Counted from the stretch's first letter, positions 54,175 through 63,820 are shown. The stretch is DNA of 64,000 nucleotides from Pseudomonadota bacterium (GCA_018241995.1 JAFECT010000008.1:111934-175933); one strand, 5' to 3'. Numbers and translations are program-made. The notes: generated by a model not told the origin, from the sequence alone.

Positions 54175-54762
54175 ATGGCGTTTCCAGACCGGCTGAAGCT
54201 CCCGCTCGCGTTCGACCCGGCGCGGCTGCGCGCCGATCTCGCCGCCCTGGCCGGCACGAGCTGGACCGAGCATTTCGTGCGCCAGAACTACGAAGGCGAC
54301 TGGAGCGCCATGCCCCTGCGCATGGCCGCGGACGCGCGCCACCCGGTGATGATGATCTACTCCGACCCGAACAAGAGCGACTATCAGGACACCCTGATGC
54401 TGGCCGCCTCGCCCTATTTCCGCGAGGTGCTGGGAAGCTTCGACTGCGAGGTCCACGCCGCGCGCCTGATGCGGCTGACGCCGGGCTCGACCATCAAGGA
54501 GCACAGCGACGGCGACCTCGACGCCGAGCACGGCCGCGCGCGCATCCACATCCCGATCACCACCGGCCCGGACGTGGTGTTCGAGCTGAACCGCCGGCGG
54601 GTCGACATGGCGCCCGGCGAGGCCTGGTACCTGCGCCTGTCGGATCCGCACCGGGTGTTCAACCGCGGCGGCACGGACCGGGTGCATCTGGTGGTCGACG
54701 TGCTGATGAACGGCTGGCTGGAAGGCCTGATGCGGGATGCGGCCGAGGCCACGCCAGCCTGA
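54175..54762 (+). CDS. aspartyl/asparaginyl beta-hydroxylase-type oxygenase
   Basis: The 195-residue Fe(II)/2-oxoglutarate dioxygenase resembles the Asp/Arg hydroxylase family. The metal ligands lie in STIKEHSD (His, Asp) and in the distal His of LRLSDPHRVFN. RIHIPITTGP and RVHLVVDVL are family core strands. It may hydroxylate a protein residue or a small molecule. It is divergently arranged with a sulfotransferase gene and shares a 51-bp promoter region with it. Confidence 0.85.
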   Translation: MAFPDRLKLPLAFDPARLRADLAALAGTSWTEHFVRQNYEGDWSAMPLRMAADARHPVMMIYSDPNKSDYQDTLMLAASPYFREVLGSFDCEVHAARLMRLTPGSTIKEHSDGDLDAEHGRARIHIPITTGPDVVFELNRRRVDMAPGEAWYLRLSDPHRVFNRGGTDRVHLVVDVLMNGWLEGLMRDAAEATPA

Positions 54763-54863
54763 CAGGGGGCCAGGGCGTCCGACTGTCGTGCAAGCTATTG
54801 TAGAGAAGTCGCGAAAGTTCCACTGTGGCGCTTGCTTACCGTTCGCTCTGAGGAGTTCCGCCG

Positions 54864-55808
54864 ATGCCCGCCGACATCACGCTTCGCCTGCTGTCCGCCG
54901 CCGCCCAGGCCTACATGATCTCGGGCGACGGGCCGGTCGCGGACTCCGGCCAAGGGGATCAGGCGCCTTGCACAGGTTGCATCGGCTGGACCGTGGCGCC
55001 CTGGGGCGTCCAGTCAGGGACCTTCGGCCAGAACGCGGCCTTCGTGGGCTCCATCGACGAGGGGGTGGTGGTGGCGGTGCGCGGCACCATGCCTCCGGGG
55101 CCGGGGCACGATCCCTTGCAGGTGATCATCGATTGGGCGGGCGACGCGGTCGCCCTGCTGGCGGGGGCGGCTGGCCATCCGCCGGGTTTTCCGGGCAAGG
55201 TCCACTTCGGCTTCTACAAGGCTTTCATGGGCGTATGGGCCAAGCTGCACCAGCGGGTGGACGACGCGGTGAAGGCCCATCCCGCCCAGACCATCTTCGT
55301 CACCGGCCACAGCAAGGGCGGCGCGATCTCGCCGCTGATGGCGTGGCGGCTCAGGCTCGATTATCCGGACCATAAGATCGTGGTGCGCACCTTCGCGCCC
55401 GCCCGCATCGGCGACACCGATTTCGCCGCGGCCTATGGGGCGGCGATCACCGACCACATCCGCTTCGAATACGACGACGACATCGTGCCCCACATGCCGC
55501 TGGAGCCGCAGTTGGTGGACGCGCTCGGCGCGCCGTCTCTGGTGGGCTGGCTGCTGTCGAAATCGGACCTGGGCTACGGTGCGGTCGGGACCCTGGCCTA
55601 CATCCGCCCGGACGGCACGATCTGCGGCGACAGCCCGGGCCTGGAGCAGGACCGGGTGGCGCGCCTGGCCGCGAAACTGGCCGCGGGCCAGGTCGATTAC
55701 ATCATCTCCTGTCATGGCATGTCGGCGCCGACCGACGGCTATGTGCGCGGCGCCTATGCGGCACGGGAGGTGGGGCCGGGCGTGGGCGACGACGCGCCGC
55801 CGGTGTGA
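54864..55808 (+). CDS. class 3 lipase-fold alpha/beta hydrolase
   Basis: The 314-residue protein matches lipase class 3. The nucleophile elbow is TGHSKGG with the catalytic Ser, preceded by VAVRGTMPPG (oxyanion-type segment). A conserved FAPARIGDTDFA and a DDIVPHMPL loop follow, likely contributing the Asp and His. No signal peptide is present, so it is probably cytoplasmic or exported by another route. Lipid substrate unknown. GGAG lies upstream of the ATG. Confidence 0.85.
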   Translation: MPADITLRLLSAAAQAYMISGDGPVADSGQGDQAPCTGCIGWTVAPWGVQSGTFGQNAAFVGSIDEGVVVAVRGTMPPGPGHDPLQVIIDWAGDAVALLAGAAGHPPGFPGKVHFGFYKAFMGVWAKLHQRVDDAVKAHPAQTIFVTGHSKGGAISPLMAWRLRLDYPDHKIVVRTFAPARIGDTDFAAAYGAAITDHIRFEYDDDIVPHMPLEPQLVDALGAPSLVGWLLSKSDLGYGAVGTLAYIRPDGTICGDSPGLEQDRVARLAAKLAAGQVDYIISCHGMSAPTDGYVRGAYAAREVGPGVGDDAPPV

Positions 55809-55912
55809 TCCGGCTAACAGCGAATTAATTTCCGGCCCGCCTCCAAAAGCGTAGCCGCAGGCCTCCTGCACCCCATGAAGGGGCGGCGATGTGCTTGCCC
55901 GTGGAGGACGAG

Positions 55913-56737
55913 ATGCTTCGCACCCTGGCCGTTATCGCCGTGATCCTGGGCTTGGTGAGCCCCGCTGCCGCCGCTGAGCCCGCGCCCGTGAAGGTGATGG
56001 TCTTCGCCAGCGCCCATTTCGCAAACCAGAGTCTGGACCGACACAATGTGAAGGTTGACGACGTTCTCACTTCGCGGCGGCAGGCCGAGGTTGCGGCCCT
56101 TGCTGAGGCGCTCGCCCATTTCAAGCCGACCAAGATCGCACTCGAACTCGAAAGTGATGAGGCAGACCTTTCCTTGCCGGGGTATCAGCGGTTCAGCGAC
56201 AGCGACCTTCAGAAGGACCGGCGGGAGCAGGTCCAGCTCGGTTTCCGCATCGCCCGAAAGTTGGGGTTGGCCACGGTGTACGGCGTCGATGAGAAGGCCC
56301 ATCCGGGCGGCTACGACTATTTCCCCATCGGCCCGGTGATGGCGTGGGGCCATTCGCATGCACAGGGCGCGGCGTCGCTGGCCAAGGCGGACGCCGCGGT
56401 GGTCGCCATGGTCGACCAGATGAACGCGCTGCAGGCCAACCATTCGCTGCTGCAACTGTCGGCGATGGCCAATCAGCCCGCCGAGATCGAGCGCCTGCAT
56501 AGGGAGGCCTACTATCGCATGCTGAGCCTGGGCGACGCGCAGGGCCAGCCGGGCGCGATCCTCAATGGCATGTGGTACCTGAGGAACGCGCGCATCTTCG
56601 CCAAGGTGGAACAGATATCGCGGCCCGGCGATCGCGTGCTGGTGATCTTCGGGGGCGGCCACGCCTATTGGCTGCGCCATTTCGCACGCGAGACTCCGGG
56701 CTTTGCGCTGGTCGAGCCGAACACAGTGCTGAAGTAG
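55913..56737 (+). CDS. DUF5694-type exported protein
   Basis: The 274-residue protein has a signal peptide (ending AAAAEP) and the family-like core VKVMVFASAHFANQSLDRHNVKVDDVL (in pieces) and PTKIALELESDE. The C-terminus has VLVIFGGGHAYWLRHF, similar to TraB/GumN-related proteins. The function is not established. The ATG at 55913 is chosen for GGAGGACGAG immediately upstream and for the signal peptide. Confidence 0.78.
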   Translation: MLRTLAVIAVILGLVSPAAAAEPAPVKVMVFASAHFANQSLDRHNVKVDDVLTSRRQAEVAALAEALAHFKPTKIALELESDEADLSLPGYQRFSDSDLQKDRREQVQLGFRIARKLGLATVYGVDEKAHPGGYDYFPIGPVMAWGHSHAQGAASLAKADAAVVAMVDQMNALQANHSLLQLSAMANQPAEIERLHREAYYRMLSLGDAQGQPGAILNGMWYLRNARIFAKVEQISRPGDRVLVIFGGGHAYWLRHFARETPGFALVEPNTVLK

Positions 56738-56811
56738 CATTCAGCGCTGCTGACTCTGCGGCGGTTTGTGCTCTATTGCGCCTCCAACAGAGGCCCTGGG
56801 GAGGACCGCCG

Positions 56812-57591
56812 ATGACCGCCGCCGCCGAGTTGCTTGCCAATCTGTCGACGTCGATCCAGGGGGGCGCGATCAAGGTCGTGGACCTGACCCAGACATTGAC
56901 GCCGACCACGCCGGTGATCGCCCTGCCGCCCGAGGTCGGGGCCAATTCGCCGCCGTTCTCGATGATCCCAGTGTCGAACTTCGACGAGAAGGGGCCGGGC
57001 TGGGCCTGGAACGAGATCCGCATGGGCGAGCACACCGGCACTCACTTCGATGCGCCCAACCACTGGCATACCGGGCGCACCTATCCGGACGGCGGCCCGG
57101 CCACCATCCCGGCCGACCAGCTGATCGCCCCGGCCTGCGTGATCGACTGCTCCGACGAGTCCGCCGAGAACCCCGACTTCCTGATGGAGGTCGAGCACAT
57201 CAAGGCCTGGGAAGAGAAGCACGGGAAGATCCCCGCCAAGTCCTGGGTGCTGATGCGCACCGACTGGTCCAAGCGCACCGACCCGGACGCCTTCCTCAAC
57301 GGCGGGCACACGCCCGGGCCGTCGATCGAGGCGGCCAAGTTCCTGGCTGAGGAGCGCGACGTGATGGGCTTCGGCGTCGAGACGGTCGGCACCGATGCAG
57401 GCATGGCCGGCATGTTCGACCCGCCGTTCCCGGCGCACCACTTCATGCACGGCAACAACCGCTACGGCCTGGCCAGCCTGACCAACCTGGACAAGCTGCC
57501 GCCCAAGGGCGCGGTGATCATCACCCCGCCGCTGAAGATCGCCGGCGGCTCGGGCAGCCCGCTTCGGGTGCTGGCGCTGGTCGCCGGCTGA
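56812..57591 (+). CDS. cyclase / kynurenine formamidase-like hydrolase
   Basis: The 259-residue protein belongs to the cyclase family (PF04199), with metal motif HTGTHFDAPNHW (HxGTHxDxPxH), then DVMGFGVETVGTDAG and a terminal LPPKGAVIITPPLKIAGGSGSP (in pieces). Members open amide or lactone bonds, such as N-formylkynurenine. It is 5 bp upstream of a two-subunit indolepyruvate oxidoreductase, so the operon may act on tryptophan-derived or other aromatic compounds (inference). Confidence 0.87.
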   Translation: MTAAAELLANLSTSIQGGAIKVVDLTQTLTPTTPVIALPPEVGANSPPFSMIPVSNFDEKGPGWAWNEIRMGEHTGTHFDAPNHWHTGRTYPDGGPATIPADQLIAPACVIDCSDESAENPDFLMEVEHIKAWEEKHGKIPAKSWVLMRTDWSKRTDPDAFLNGGHTPGPSIEAAKFLAEERDVMGFGVETVGTDAGMAGMFDPPFPAHHFMHGNNRYGLASLTNLDKLPPKGAVIITPPLKIAGGSGSPLRVLALVAG

Positions 57592-57596
57592 CCTAG

Positions 57597-59750
57597 ATGG
57601 CCGAGCGTTCCTTCGCCGAGGAGGTCAAGTCGCTGCGCCTGGGCGCCGGCGAGACCTTCCACGGCGAGGGCATACTGGCGGTCACCAAGGCCCTGCTGCA
57701 GTCGGGCGTCGCCTATGTCGGCGGCTACCAGGGCTCGCCGATCTCGCACCTGATGGACGTGCTGGCCGACGCGCAAGCGCTGCTGGGTGAGCTCGGCGTG
57801 CATTTCGAGGCCTCGGCGTCGGAGGCGTCTGCCGCGGCCATGCTCGCGGCCTCGGTCAACTATCCGCTCAGGGGCGCGGTCACCTGGAAGTCCACGGTGG
57901 GCACCAATGTGGCGTCGGACGCCCTGGCTAACCTGGCGTCCGGTGGGGTCACCGGCGGGGCGCTGGTGATCGTGGGCGAGGACTATGGCGAAGGCTCCTC
58001 GATCATGCAGGAGCGGTCGCACGCCTTCGCCATGAAATCGCAGATCTGGCTGCTCGACCCGCGTCCGAACCTTCCCTCGATCGTGGAGGCGGTGGAGAAG
58101 GGCTTTGAGCTGTCGGAGGCGTCGAACACTCCAGTGATGCTGGAGTTGAGGGTGCGCGCCTGCCACCTCTACGGCTCGTTCCCGGCGAAGGACAATCAGC
58201 CGCCGCCCCTGGCTATCCGCCACGCCATGGAGAACCCGGTCCGCGACGTGAGCCGCATCGTGCTGCCGCCGGCCAGCTTCGTCCACGAGCAGGAGAAGGT
58301 GACCAAGCGCCTGCCCGCGGCGATCGACTTCATCAAGACGCATCGCCTGAACGAGTTCCTTGGCGGCTCGACCGGCGAGGTCGGAATCATCGTCCAGGGC
58401 GGGCTCTACAACGGCCTGATCCGGGCGCTTGAGCTGCTGGGACTGTCCGACAGCTTCGGCCGCACCGAGGTCCCGATCTACTGCCTGAACGTGACCTATC
58501 CCCTGATCGAGGACGAGATCCGCGGCTTCTGCGCCGACAAGAAGGCGGTGCTGATCGTCGAGGAGGGCCAGCCGGACTTCCTGGAGCAGGCGCTGAACAC
58601 CATCCTCAGGCGCGCCGACCTGCAGGCCAAGGTCGTGGGCAAGGACGTACTGCCCATGGCGGGCGAATACACCGCCCAGGTGCTGCAGACCGGCGTCCGC
58701 GCCTTCCTGGCCGACCACGCGCCGCGCCTGGTGGAGAAGGCCACGCCGATCGTGGTCCTGCCGTCGGGCCCGCCGCCGACGGAGGTGAGGGCGCTGGCCG
58801 AGACCCTGCCGCCGCGGCCGCCCGGCTTCTGCACCGGCTGTCCCGAGCGGCCGATCTTCACCGCCATGAAGCTGGTGGAACGCAGGATCGGCGCCTACCA
58901 CGTCAGCTGCGACATCGGCTGCCACCTGTTCTCGATCCTGCCGCCCTTCAACATCGGCGCGACTACCATGGGCTACGGCCTGGGGGCGGCCGGGGCGGCG
59001 GCCTTCAACGCCAAGGCGTCGAAGCGCACGGTCGCGGTGATGGGCGACGGCGGGTTCTGGCACAACGGCCTGACCTCCGGCGTCGGCAACGCGGTGTTCA
59101 ACAACTCCGACAACGTCCTGATCGTGGTCGACAACGCCTACACCGCCGCGACCGGGGGCCAGGATATCCTGTCCTCGCGAGGGGAGAACCCGACCAAGAG
59201 CACGCGCCACGCCATCACCGAAGCGATCCGGGGGATGGGGGTGAAATGGGTGCGCCGCATCGAGCGGACCTATGACCTGAAGCGCATGACCGACACCCTC
59301 TACGAGGCCATGACCACGCCGGCTTCAGGGCCCAAGGTCATTGTCGCCTCGTCCGAGTGCATGCTGAACAAGCAGCGGCGGGTGAGACCCCAGTTCCAGG
59401 CCAGCGTAAGGGCCGGAAGGCGCATGGTGCGCGAACGCTTCGGCGTGGACGCGGAGACCTGTACCGGCGATCACAGTTGCATCCGGCTGTCCGGTTGTCC
59501 GTCGTTGACCATCCGGCCGAACCCCGATCCTCTCAGGCTCGATCCGGTGGCCTATGTCGACAACTCCTGCGTCGGCTGCGGCCTGTGCGGTGAGATCAGC
59601 CACGCGGCGGTGCTGTGCCCCTCGTTCTGGAAGGCGGAGCTGATCTTCAACCCGTCCGGCTGGGACCGGTTCGTCAATGAGTTGCGGCGGGGCGTGATCG
59701 GCTGGCTGCAACGCGGCGCCGAGCGCAGGCGACTGGCGAGGGCGTTCTGA
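57597..59750 (+). CDS. iorA: indolepyruvate ferredoxin oxidoreductase, alpha-type subunit
   Basis: The 717-residue protein has the ThDP-dependent 2-oxoacid oxidoreductase layout. The pyrimidine-binding domain is near YVGGYQGSPISHLMDVL and the ThDP-binding domain has AVMGDGGFWHNGLTSGVGNAVFNNSDNVLIVVDN (in pieces). A C-terminal ferredoxin part has CTGDHSC...GCP and CVGCGLCGEISHAAVLCPS for [4Fe-4S] clusters. It converts aryl pyruvates to acyl-CoA with electrons to ferredoxin. It overlaps the next gene as TGATG. Confidence 0.88.
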   Translation: MAERSFAEEVKSLRLGAGETFHGEGILAVTKALLQSGVAYVGGYQGSPISHLMDVLADAQALLGELGVHFEASASEASAAAMLAASVNYPLRGAVTWKSTVGTNVASDALANLASGGVTGGALVIVGEDYGEGSSIMQERSHAFAMKSQIWLLDPRPNLPSIVEAVEKGFELSEASNTPVMLELRVRACHLYGSFPAKDNQPPPLAIRHAMENPVRDVSRIVLPPASFVHEQEKVTKRLPAAIDFIKTHRLNEFLGGSTGEVGIIVQGGLYNGLIRALELLGLSDSFGRTEVPIYCLNVTYPLIEDEIRGFCADKKAVLIVEEGQPDFLEQALNTILRRADLQAKVVGKDVLPMAGEYTAQVLQTGVRAFLADHAPRLVEKATPIVVLPSGPPPTEVRALAETLPPRPPGFCTGCPERPIFTAMKLVERRIGAYHVSCDIGCHLFSILPPFNIGATTMGYGLGAAGAAAFNAKASKRTVAVMGDGGFWHNGLTSGVGNAVFNNSDNVLIVVDNAYTAATGGQDILSSRGENPTKSTRHAITEAIRGMGVKWVRRIERTYDLKRMTDTLYEAMTTPASGPKVIVASSECMLNKQRRVRPQFQASVRAGRRMVRERFGVDAETCTGDHSCIRLSGCPSLTIRPNPDPLRLDPVAYVDNSCVGCGLCGEISHAAVLCPSFWKAELIFNPSGWDRFVNELRRGVIGWLQRGAERRRLARAF

Positions 59751-61288
59751 TGAGCGCGGGCAAGCCGGTCACGCGTCCCCTGACCATCGCCATCTCCGCC
59801 CTCGGCGGGCAGGGCGGGGCGGTGCTGTCCGACTGGATCGTGCGCGCGGCGGAGGCTAGCGGCTACATCGCCCAGGCCACCTCGGTCCCGGGCGTGGCCC
59901 AGCGCACCGGCACGACCATCTACTATCTCGAACTCTTCCCGGCGCCGGGCCTGAGGGCCTCGAACACCGCCCCGGTGCTGAACCTGATGCCGGCGCCCGG
60001 CGATGTGGACGTGGTCATGGCGTCGGAGCTGATGGAGGCCGGCCGCGCGATCCTCAGGGGCTTCGTGACGCCGGACCGCACCACGCTTGTCGCCTCCACC
60101 CATCGCGTCTTCGGCATCACCGAGAAGAGCGCCATGGGCGACGGGACCGCCGACCCGGAGCGGGTGATGCACGCGGCCCAGTCGCGCGCGCGCCGGCTCT
60201 GCGCCTTCGACATGGAGGCCGCCGCCAGGGGGGCGGGCGGCGCCATCAATGCGGTGATGTTCGGCGCCCTGGCCGCATCCGGCGCCCTGCCGCTGGGCCG
60301 CCAGGCGTTCGAGCAGGCGATCCGCGACGCCGGCGTGGCCACCGACGCCAGCCTCAGGGCCTTCGACGCCGGCTTCCAGGCGGCCGGGCGCATCCCGATC
60401 CCACAGGACGATGAGGCCACGCCGATCCGCGCCACGACCGAGGCCGGGCGGCGCCTGTCGGCCAGGCTCGGCGCCAACTTCCCCGTGGTGCTGCACGAGA
60501 CCCTGCGCTTCGGTTGCGCCAAGCTGATGGACTATCAGGACGAGGCCTACGCCGGCCTCTACCTCGACCGCCTGGCCGATGTGATGCGGCTGGAGGCCCA
60601 GCTGGGCGACCCGCGCTGCTCATACCTGATGACCGCCGAGGTCGCGCGCTACCTGGCGCTTTGGATGGCCTATGAGGACGCGATCCGCGTCGCCGACCTG
60701 AAGACCCGCGCCGCCCGTTTCGAGACCATGCGCCAGGAGATCCGCGCCGAGCCCGGCCAGATCGTGCAGGTCTCGGAATTCATGCACCCGCGCCTGCAGG
60801 AGGTTTGTGAAATCCTGCCCGCGGGCCTCGGCCGCGCGATCCTGGGCTCCAAGGCCTTGAGCGGCCTGATCGGCCGTTTCTTCGGCAAGGGCCGGCGCGT
60901 TCGCACCACCAGTGTGGGCGCCTTCCTGATGCTGTCGATGCTGGCGAGCCTCAGGCCCACCCGGCGCGGGACCCTGCGCTACGGCGCCGAGCAGGCGCGC
61001 ATCGAGGCCTGGCTGAAGGCTGTGCGTGAGACTGCGCCCGCCGACTACGACCTGGCCGTCGAGGTCGCCGCCTGCGCGCGCCTGATCAAGGGCTATGGCG
61101 ACACCCATGAGCGGGGCCTTCGGAACTTCGAGGCCCTGATGGCGCGCCGCCAGATGCTGCAAGGACGCCCGGCCGGCGCCGCGGTCATGGCCAATCTGAT
61201 CAAGGCCGCGCTGGCCGACGAGGAGGGCCGGGCGCTGGCCAAGGCGCTCGACGAACTGGACGCGCCGCACACCCTGGCGGCGGAGTAG
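59750..61288 (+). CDS. iorB: indolepyruvate oxidoreductase, beta-type subunit with C-terminal extension
   Basis: The 512-residue protein has an N-terminal gamma/beta-type domain (AISALGGQGGAVLSDWIVRAAEASGY, in pieces, and VAQRTGTTIYYLEL). It also has a C-terminal helical region of about 300 residues resembling the extra domain found in fused alphaproteobacterial enzymes (DUF6537-like). The typical archaeal beta subunit is only about 200 residues. The start shares one base with the iorA stop, so subunits are made in step. Confidence 0.85.
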   Translation: MSAGKPVTRPLTIAISALGGQGGAVLSDWIVRAAEASGYIAQATSVPGVAQRTGTTIYYLELFPAPGLRASNTAPVLNLMPAPGDVDVVMASELMEAGRAILRGFVTPDRTTLVASTHRVFGITEKSAMGDGTADPERVMHAAQSRARRLCAFDMEAAARGAGGAINAVMFGALAASGALPLGRQAFEQAIRDAGVATDASLRAFDAGFQAAGRIPIPQDDEATPIRATTEAGRRLSARLGANFPVVLHETLRFGCAKLMDYQDEAYAGLYLDRLADVMRLEAQLGDPRCSYLMTAEVARYLALWMAYEDAIRVADLKTRAARFETMRQEIRAEPGQIVQVSEFMHPRLQEVCEILPAGLGRAILGSKALSGLIGRFFGKGRRVRTTSVGAFLMLSMLASLRPTRRGTLRYGAEQARIEAWLKAVRETAPADYDLAVEVAACARLIKGYGDTHERGLRNFEALMARRQMLQGRPAGAAVMANLIKAALADEEGRALAKALDELDAPHTLAAE

Positions 61289-61290
61289 GC

Positions 61291-62238
61291 TCAGGCGAAC
61301 CGCTTCGCCAGATCGGGTTCCTCGGACCTGACGGCCAGATAGGCCGTTGCGGTCGGCACGCTGCACAGGATCATGTGCAGGGCGCTGACCACGGCGACCC
61401 AAAGCCCGAAGACGACGTAGGCCATGATTGGCAGGCTGTGCAGCTGGATGAAGGCGCGCTCGACCGCGCGCTCCCAGTCCGCCGCCGCCGCCGAGGCGAT
61501 GACTTCACGGACGAACAGGCCGCCGCCCAAGGCCCAGACCGCCAGCGCCGCCAAGCCCGCAGACACGAGAAGCCACATCGTAAAGGTGATGAGCTCCATC
61601 TCGATCAGGGGCCGGAAGTGCCGCGCCGTCAGTTCCCAACCGACCCGGCGCACTTGCATCCAGTTGAAGGTCCCGCCGCGCCGGATCACGTGCGAGTCCG
61701 GATCGACGACCAGCGGGAAGGTGAGCGAACTGCGCACGCGCATCCAGATAACCGTCACGAACGCCGCCACCGCGTAGAGCGCCGCGGCCGGGATTGGAGC
61801 GGTCGACCAGAGCATGGCCGCTGCAACGAACGGGATGAGCAGGAGAAGGCCCGCCAAGGCGTTCTCGCTCCATGGCACGGCGCCGGACTTGGTGAAGGAG
61901 AACAGCAGCAGCGTGGTCTCCGCCCGACCCCACTTCAGTTTCCACGCCGCCCCCGGCCCGGGTTCGATGCCGGCGCGCAACGCGACCGAGCGCAGCATCG
62001 GCCGCCATAGCGCGGTGAACAGGCCGACGACCAGTATGCCGCCCATGAAATACTCGAACGGGATTTGCTGCATGAGCGGCGTTCCGGTCGCGATATTGAC
62101 GGCGAGGAACCACAGAATCCCGGCGCTCAGCGCAGAAGGGGGCAGCTGGAACAGGGTCCAGGCAAGCAGGGTGTCGGGCCTGCGCAGGAGCGTCGCCACG
62201 CCGACGAAGGCGGTGCTGACCGGCTTGATACGGTTCAT
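61291..62238 (-). CDS. uncharacterised multi-pass membrane protein
   Basis: The 315-residue protein has about six hydrophobic segments (for example LLAWTLFQLPPSALSAGILWFLAV, in pieces; FMGGILVVGLFTALWRP; AAMLWSTAPIPAAALYAVAAFVTVIW). A charged WELTARHFRPLIEME segment is followed by more helices. No family is recognised. It converges on iorB with 2 bp between, and its start is divergent from the DUF2461 gene. Confidence 0.65.
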   Translation of the reverse strand: MNRIKPVSTAFVGVATLLRRPDTLLAWTLFQLPPSALSAGILWFLAVNIATGTPLMQQIPFEYFMGGILVVGLFTALWRPMLRSVALRAGIEPGPGAAWKLKWGRAETTLLLFSFTKSGAVPWSENALAGLLLLIPFVAAAMLWSTAPIPAAALYAVAAFVTVIWMRVRSSLTFPLVVDPDSHVIRRGGTFNWMQVRRVGWELTARHFRPLIEMELITFTMWLLVSAGLAALAVWALGGGLFVREVIASAAAADWERAVERAFIQLHSLPIMAYVVFGLWVAVVSALHMILCSVPTATAYLAVRSEEPDLAKRFA

Positions 62239-62368
62239 GTGAGATGGTCCCCCGATCCATCGGCGCGATGCGCGAGGCGACCATCGATGGGCCGCTCGCC
62301 AGGGTCAAGCCGGCCTTGGGCACAGCGCCTCGAATGCTTAAGTCACGGAAGGGCCGGGGAGGGACATC

Positions 62369-63040
62369 GTGGGCGACATCTATTTCACGCCGGAGCTGTT
62401 CGCCTTTTTCGACGGGCTGGCGGCCAACAACGACCGGGACTGGTTCAACGCCAACAAGGCTCGCTACGAGACGGCGGTGCGCGCGCCGTTCGTGCGCTTC
62501 ATCTCAGACCTGCAGCCGCATCTGGACAAGATCAGCCCGCATCTGGTGGTCGATCCCAGGCCGACGGGCGGTTCGATGTTCCGCATCCATCGCGACACGC
62601 GCTTCTCCAAGGACAAGACGCCGTACAAGACCTGGGCGGCGGTGTTCTTTCCGGTGGGGCGCGGCCGCACCGAAGGCGCGGCGCCGGGCTTCTTCTTCAG
62701 CCTGGGGCATGGTCGTGGCGGCGCGGGCGCCGGGGTCTGGCGGCCGGATCCGGCCTCGCTCCGCAAGATCCGCGACGCCATCGCGGAAGACGCGGACGGC
62801 TGGCGCAAGGCGACGAAGGGCCTGGAGATCGGCGGCGAGAGCCTGACCCGCGCGCCCAAGGGCTACGACCCTGCCCATCCGCTGATCGAGGACCTGAAGC
62901 GCAAGGACTTCATCACCCGCGTCGAGATCACGCCGGAGATGGCGTGCGCCGACGACCTGCTCGAGCGCTATGTCACGCTGTGCCGCAAGACCGCGCCCCT
63001 GGCGGCGTTCCTGGCCGGGGCTCTGGAACTCGACTGGTAG
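62369..63040 (+). CDS. DUF2461 / TIGR02453-family protein
   Basis: The 223-residue protein matches DUF2461 (TIGR02453). The conserved start reads FDGLAANNDRDWFNANKARYE, with RIHRDTRFSKDKTPYKTWAAVFF in the middle and APKGYDPAHPLIEDLKRKDF toward the C-terminus (in pieces). The family is widespread and of unknown function, cytoplasmic. The start codon is GTG at 62369 with GGGGAGGG upstream. Confidence 0.9.
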   Translation: MGDIYFTPELFAFFDGLAANNDRDWFNANKARYETAVRAPFVRFISDLQPHLDKISPHLVVDPRPTGGSMFRIHRDTRFSKDKTPYKTWAAVFFPVGRGRTEGAAPGFFFSLGHGRGGAGAGVWRPDPASLRKIRDAIAEDADGWRKATKGLEIGGESLTRAPKGYDPAHPLIEDLKRKDFITRVEITPEMACADDLLERYVTLCRKTAPLAAFLAGALELDW

Positions 63041-63043
63041 GGC

Positions 63044-63820
63044 TCAGGGCAGGCCGCGGCCGAGCGTGGCGGCGAAGGCTGCGAAGATCGCCAGCGAGAC
63101 GGCGATCCAGGGCAGGCTGCGGCCGACGGGCGCTTCCGCGACGCCGCCCGGCGCGCGCGAGCGCAGGGCGAGAAGCAGGGGCAGGGAGGCGGCGCCGACC
63201 TCCAGGAAGGCCTGCGCCATGGCCTCCTTCCGATCGGGCGCGTAGAGGGCCGCCGCCGCGACGGCGGAGACGGTTCCCGCCAGCCAGCCGAGGCGGCGCA
63301 TCCGGGTGCCTGCCGCCTGGTCGGCCCACGCCGCGCCGGCGCGAGTGACGGCCGCGGCGCCCAGCAGGTAGAGCACCACGCCCAGGATGATGCCGCCCCA
63401 ATGCCAGACCATCTCCGGGCCGGGGATCAGGTCCTTGGCGGCGAAGTAGTAGTCGCCGTCGTGACGCCACATCGAATAGGGCAGGTAGCCGGCCGCCCAG
63501 AAGATGCTGAAGGCCATGAGCAGCAGCAACATGAGGCGCAGGTGCGGCTTGCCGACGGGCAGGGCGCGAAGCCCAAGCCAGATCAGGGCGAACGCGACCA
63601 GGTTGCCGATCGGACCGCCCGCCGCGATCCAGGCGTCGCCGGGTTTGCAGTGGAAGTAGACCGAGGTCAGCTGGGTGATCCGCCCGCCCAGCGCCAGGCA
63701 GGCGCCGCCGTGACCGGCGGCCTCATGGGCGAAGGCGGCGATGCAGGCCGTCGCGGCTGCAATCGCCATGACGGTGATCGGGTCGTGCCCGGCCTTGGGC
63801 TGGGTCTGCTCGTCGCTCAT
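63044..63820 (-). CDS. membrane protein with HExxxH motif, M50-like topology
   Basis: The 258-residue protein has about six membrane segments. The first helix contains AFAHEAAGHGGACLALGG and is followed by WIAAGGPIGNLVAFALIW. This resembles site-2 protease (M50) organisation, but the spacing is HExxxH, as in TldD, not HExxH. A metal-binding membrane peptidase is possible. It converges on the DUF2461 gene, leaving 3 bp. Confidence 0.65.
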   Translation of the reverse strand: MSDEQTQPKAGHDPITVMAIAAATACIAAFAHEAAGHGGACLALGGRITQLTSVYFHCKPGDAWIAAGGPIGNLVAFALIWLGLRALPVGKPHLRLMLLLLMAFSIFWAAGYLPYSMWRHDGDYYFAAKDLIPGPEMVWHWGGIILGVVLYLLGAAAVTRAGAAWADQAAGTRMRRLGWLAGTVSAVAAAALYAPDRKEAMAQAFLEVGAASLPLLLALRSRAPGGVAEAPVGRSLPWIAVSLAIFAAFAATLGRGLP

